64,000 nt of DNA from Anseongella ginsenosidimutans (GTDB lineage: Bacteria; Bacteroidota; Bacteroidia; Sphingobacteriales; Sphingobacteriaceae). Each line of letters starts with the position of its first letter. Within the stretch, counting starts at the first letter, position 1. The translations under genes were made by a program, and so were the position numbers. The notes below the pieces were generated by a model. That model was given only the letters and a program-made list of their open reading frames with translations, did not search any database and had not been told where the DNA came from. Shown piece by piece: positions 62,883 to 64,000 of the stretch. The DNA lies in assembly GCF_008033235.1 (NCBI RefSeq), contig NZ_CP042432.1, positions 3,100,001 to 3,164,000 on the forward strand, in the 5' to 3' direction.

Positions 62883-63842
62883 GTGGAACGGTACTTTTCA
62901 TCAGGAGCATTCACGTTTACCCCGAAAACTCGGCGAAAGGTATCGGTTTTTGCATTTTGCCTGCTGATTTCCGTGATCCTCTGGATGTTTTTCTACCTTT
63001 CCAATGAATACCGCTACCGGATTTCGGCCTATATAGTTTTTATTAACCAGCCGGCAGAAAAAGCCGTTTCTATCAGTGACTCTGTAAAAGCCACTCTTAT
63101 CGTGGAGTCTACCGGCTGGAATTATTTTTTCCGCCGGCTGAATCCGGAAGTTCTTACCACGGACCTGGCCAGCCTCGGAGATGAAGAAGCCGTGGATCTC
63201 CGGAAATTCCTGCCGTCCTATAACCGGCAGACAGACGCCGACCAAAAGATCGTAGACATTAATCCTGATACGGTTTACTTTGACCTGGTAGCCAGGATCG
63301 AAAAGAAAGTACCGGTGATCCTGGATGCTTCGATCACTTACCAGCACCAGTTTATTAATTACGGCCCCCTGAGTATCCGGCCGGACAGCGTCCTGGTAAG
63401 CGGCCCGGTCAATGAAGTACGGCCTATCAATGAGATCCATACCGCAGCCTTGCAGCTGAATAATGTAAATTCAAGCATCCGGCGTTTTATTCCGCTTGAC
63501 CGGAAAAATAAAAAGAACATCCACCTTTCTTCACAATCTGTACTTTTAACCGTTCCTGTGGAAGAATATACGGAACACACATTAAAAATACCGGTTGAGG
63601 TCCTCAATAATCATGATAATTATGAGGTCACACTGGTTCCTTCTACCGTAAGCGTCACCTATTACGTACCTCTGAGCAGGTTTACCGAAGTAGGGCCGGA
63701 GGACTTCAGGATTACCGCAGACCTTAATCAATGGCAGCAAAAAAATAAAAACGTATTGAGCGTTCATATGGAACGGTCCCCTGATTTCGTTAAGATAGTG
63801 AGAGCAAAACCAGAGAGTATTGACTTCCTTGTGTATAAATGA
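62883..63842 (+). CDS. YbbR/CdaR-like domain protein
   Basis: A 319-residue protein with one N-terminal transmembrane helix (about 20-40) and a periplasmic part with YbbR-like beta repeats (about 125-235 and 225-315 by eye: PVILDASITYQ, KIPVEVLNNHD). CdaR, which has such repeats, regulates diadenylate cyclase in Firmicutes; in Bacteroidota the role is not known, and no cyclase is adjacent here. The start is a GTG at 62883. It overlaps coaE by four bases (ATGA). Confidence 0.83.
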   Translation: MERYFSSGAFTFTPKTRRKVSVFAFCLLISVILWMFFYLSNEYRYRISAYIVFINQPAEKAVSISDSVKATLIVESTGWNYFFRRLNPEVLTTDLASLGDEEAVDLRKFLPSYNRQTDADQKIVDINPDTVYFDLVARIEKKVPVILDASITYQHQFINYGPLSIRPDSVLVSGPVNEVRPINEIHTAALQLNNVNSSIRRFIPLDRKNKKNIHLSSQSVLLTVPVEEYTEHTLKIPVEVLNNHDNYEVTLVPSTVSVTYYVPLSRFTEVGPEDFRITADLNQWQQKNKNVLSVHMERSPDFVKIVRAKPESIDFLVYK

Positions 63843-64000
63843 TTAAAGTAGGTTTAACAGGAGGGATAGGCAGCGGCAAAACAACGGTGTCCAGGATATT
63901 TTCTGTTCTGGGGATACCGGTTTTCTCCGCAGATACGGAAGGTAAGCGGCTGATGGCGGAAGATGCAGGGCTGGCGGCAGCCATCATGGATATTTTCGGA
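63839..64000 (+). CDS. coaE: Dephospho-CoA kinase, 3' end outside window
   Basis: Phosphorylates dephospho-CoA at the 3' position, the last step of CoA synthesis. Only the first 54 residues are in the window: MIKVGLTGGIGSGKTTVSRI with its P-loop (8-15) and VFSADTEGKRLM, where the Asp is the substrate-binding residue of the family. It starts at an ATG that overlaps the end of the upstream gene. Confidence 0.93.
   Translation, partial: MIKVGLTGGIGSGKTTVSRIFSVLGIPVFSADTEGKRLMAEDAGLAAAIMDIFG

Overview
The window reads as chromosomal DNA of a Bacteroidota bacterium, most likely of the Chitinophagia/Sphingobacteriia side. The evidence is a set of promoter boxes of the phylum-specific form TAnnTTTG with TTG about 19-21 bases upstream, a fused MurF-alanine racemase, a long NusB, a DUF3276 (PUR-like) protein, TlpA with DUF4369, OMP_b-brl-type outer-membrane proteins, and the order nusB-DUF1573-yajC-cdaR-coaE. 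No phage, insertion sequence, integrase or CRISPR array was seen. Most of the window is ordinary housekeeping.

Layout. 1-5.8 kb: a partial GH25 lysozyme, a family 2 glycosyltransferase, fmt, a secreted phosphodiesterase-type enzyme and mazG. 5.8-13.3 kb: an ECF sigma factor with a trans-envelope partner, a LolC/E-type permease divergent from a tandem ABC ATPase, an EF-G paralogue with altered GTPase motifs, and a repeat/palindrome cluster. 13.3-21.4 kb: transporters (AI-2E, MFS, MATE, TauE), a methyltransferase, a lactonase-fold protein and tRNA-Lys. 21.4-32.2 kb: rnr, a polyprenyl synthase, rplU and an unusually extended rpmA, trxB, mnmA, corA, a TlpA lipoprotein and a Rof-like small protein. 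32.2-38.6 kb: a response regulator, histidine kinase and outer-membrane receptor-like protein in one probable operon, a membrane-anchored esterase, and a collapsed maa gene. 38.7-46.6 kb: two tRNAs, recX, and an ilv operon (ilvA-D-B-N-C) preceded by a leader peptide and attenuator. 46.6-49.7 kb: murF-alr and DUF502.

49.7-55.3 kb holds the most coherent accessory unit: an operon on the minus strand with a RIC/ScdA di-iron repair protein, an NsrR-like Rrf2 regulator with three cysteines, a cbb3-type oxidase (CcoN and a CcoO fused to a second cytochrome c domain), two small membrane proteins and a group III truncated haemoglobin. Two upstream regions in it share a near-identical partly palindromic motif, a candidate operator. 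55.3-64 kb: a nuclease lipoprotein, nuoB and nuoA without the rest of complex I, rlpA, DUF3276, an MsbA-like ABC exporter, a leucine-dehydrogenase-family protein that lacks the usual catalytic lysine, and the nusB-to-coaE cluster.

A warning for users of this sequence: glycosyltransferase, fmt, TauE, a small membrane protein (twice), ilvD and nuoB are all broken by loss of exactly one base inside a run of five or six G/C. Adding one base restores a normal family member in every case. This looks like systematic under-calling of G/C homopolymers, not real gene decay. RIC also lacks one base, but without an obvious homopolymer.
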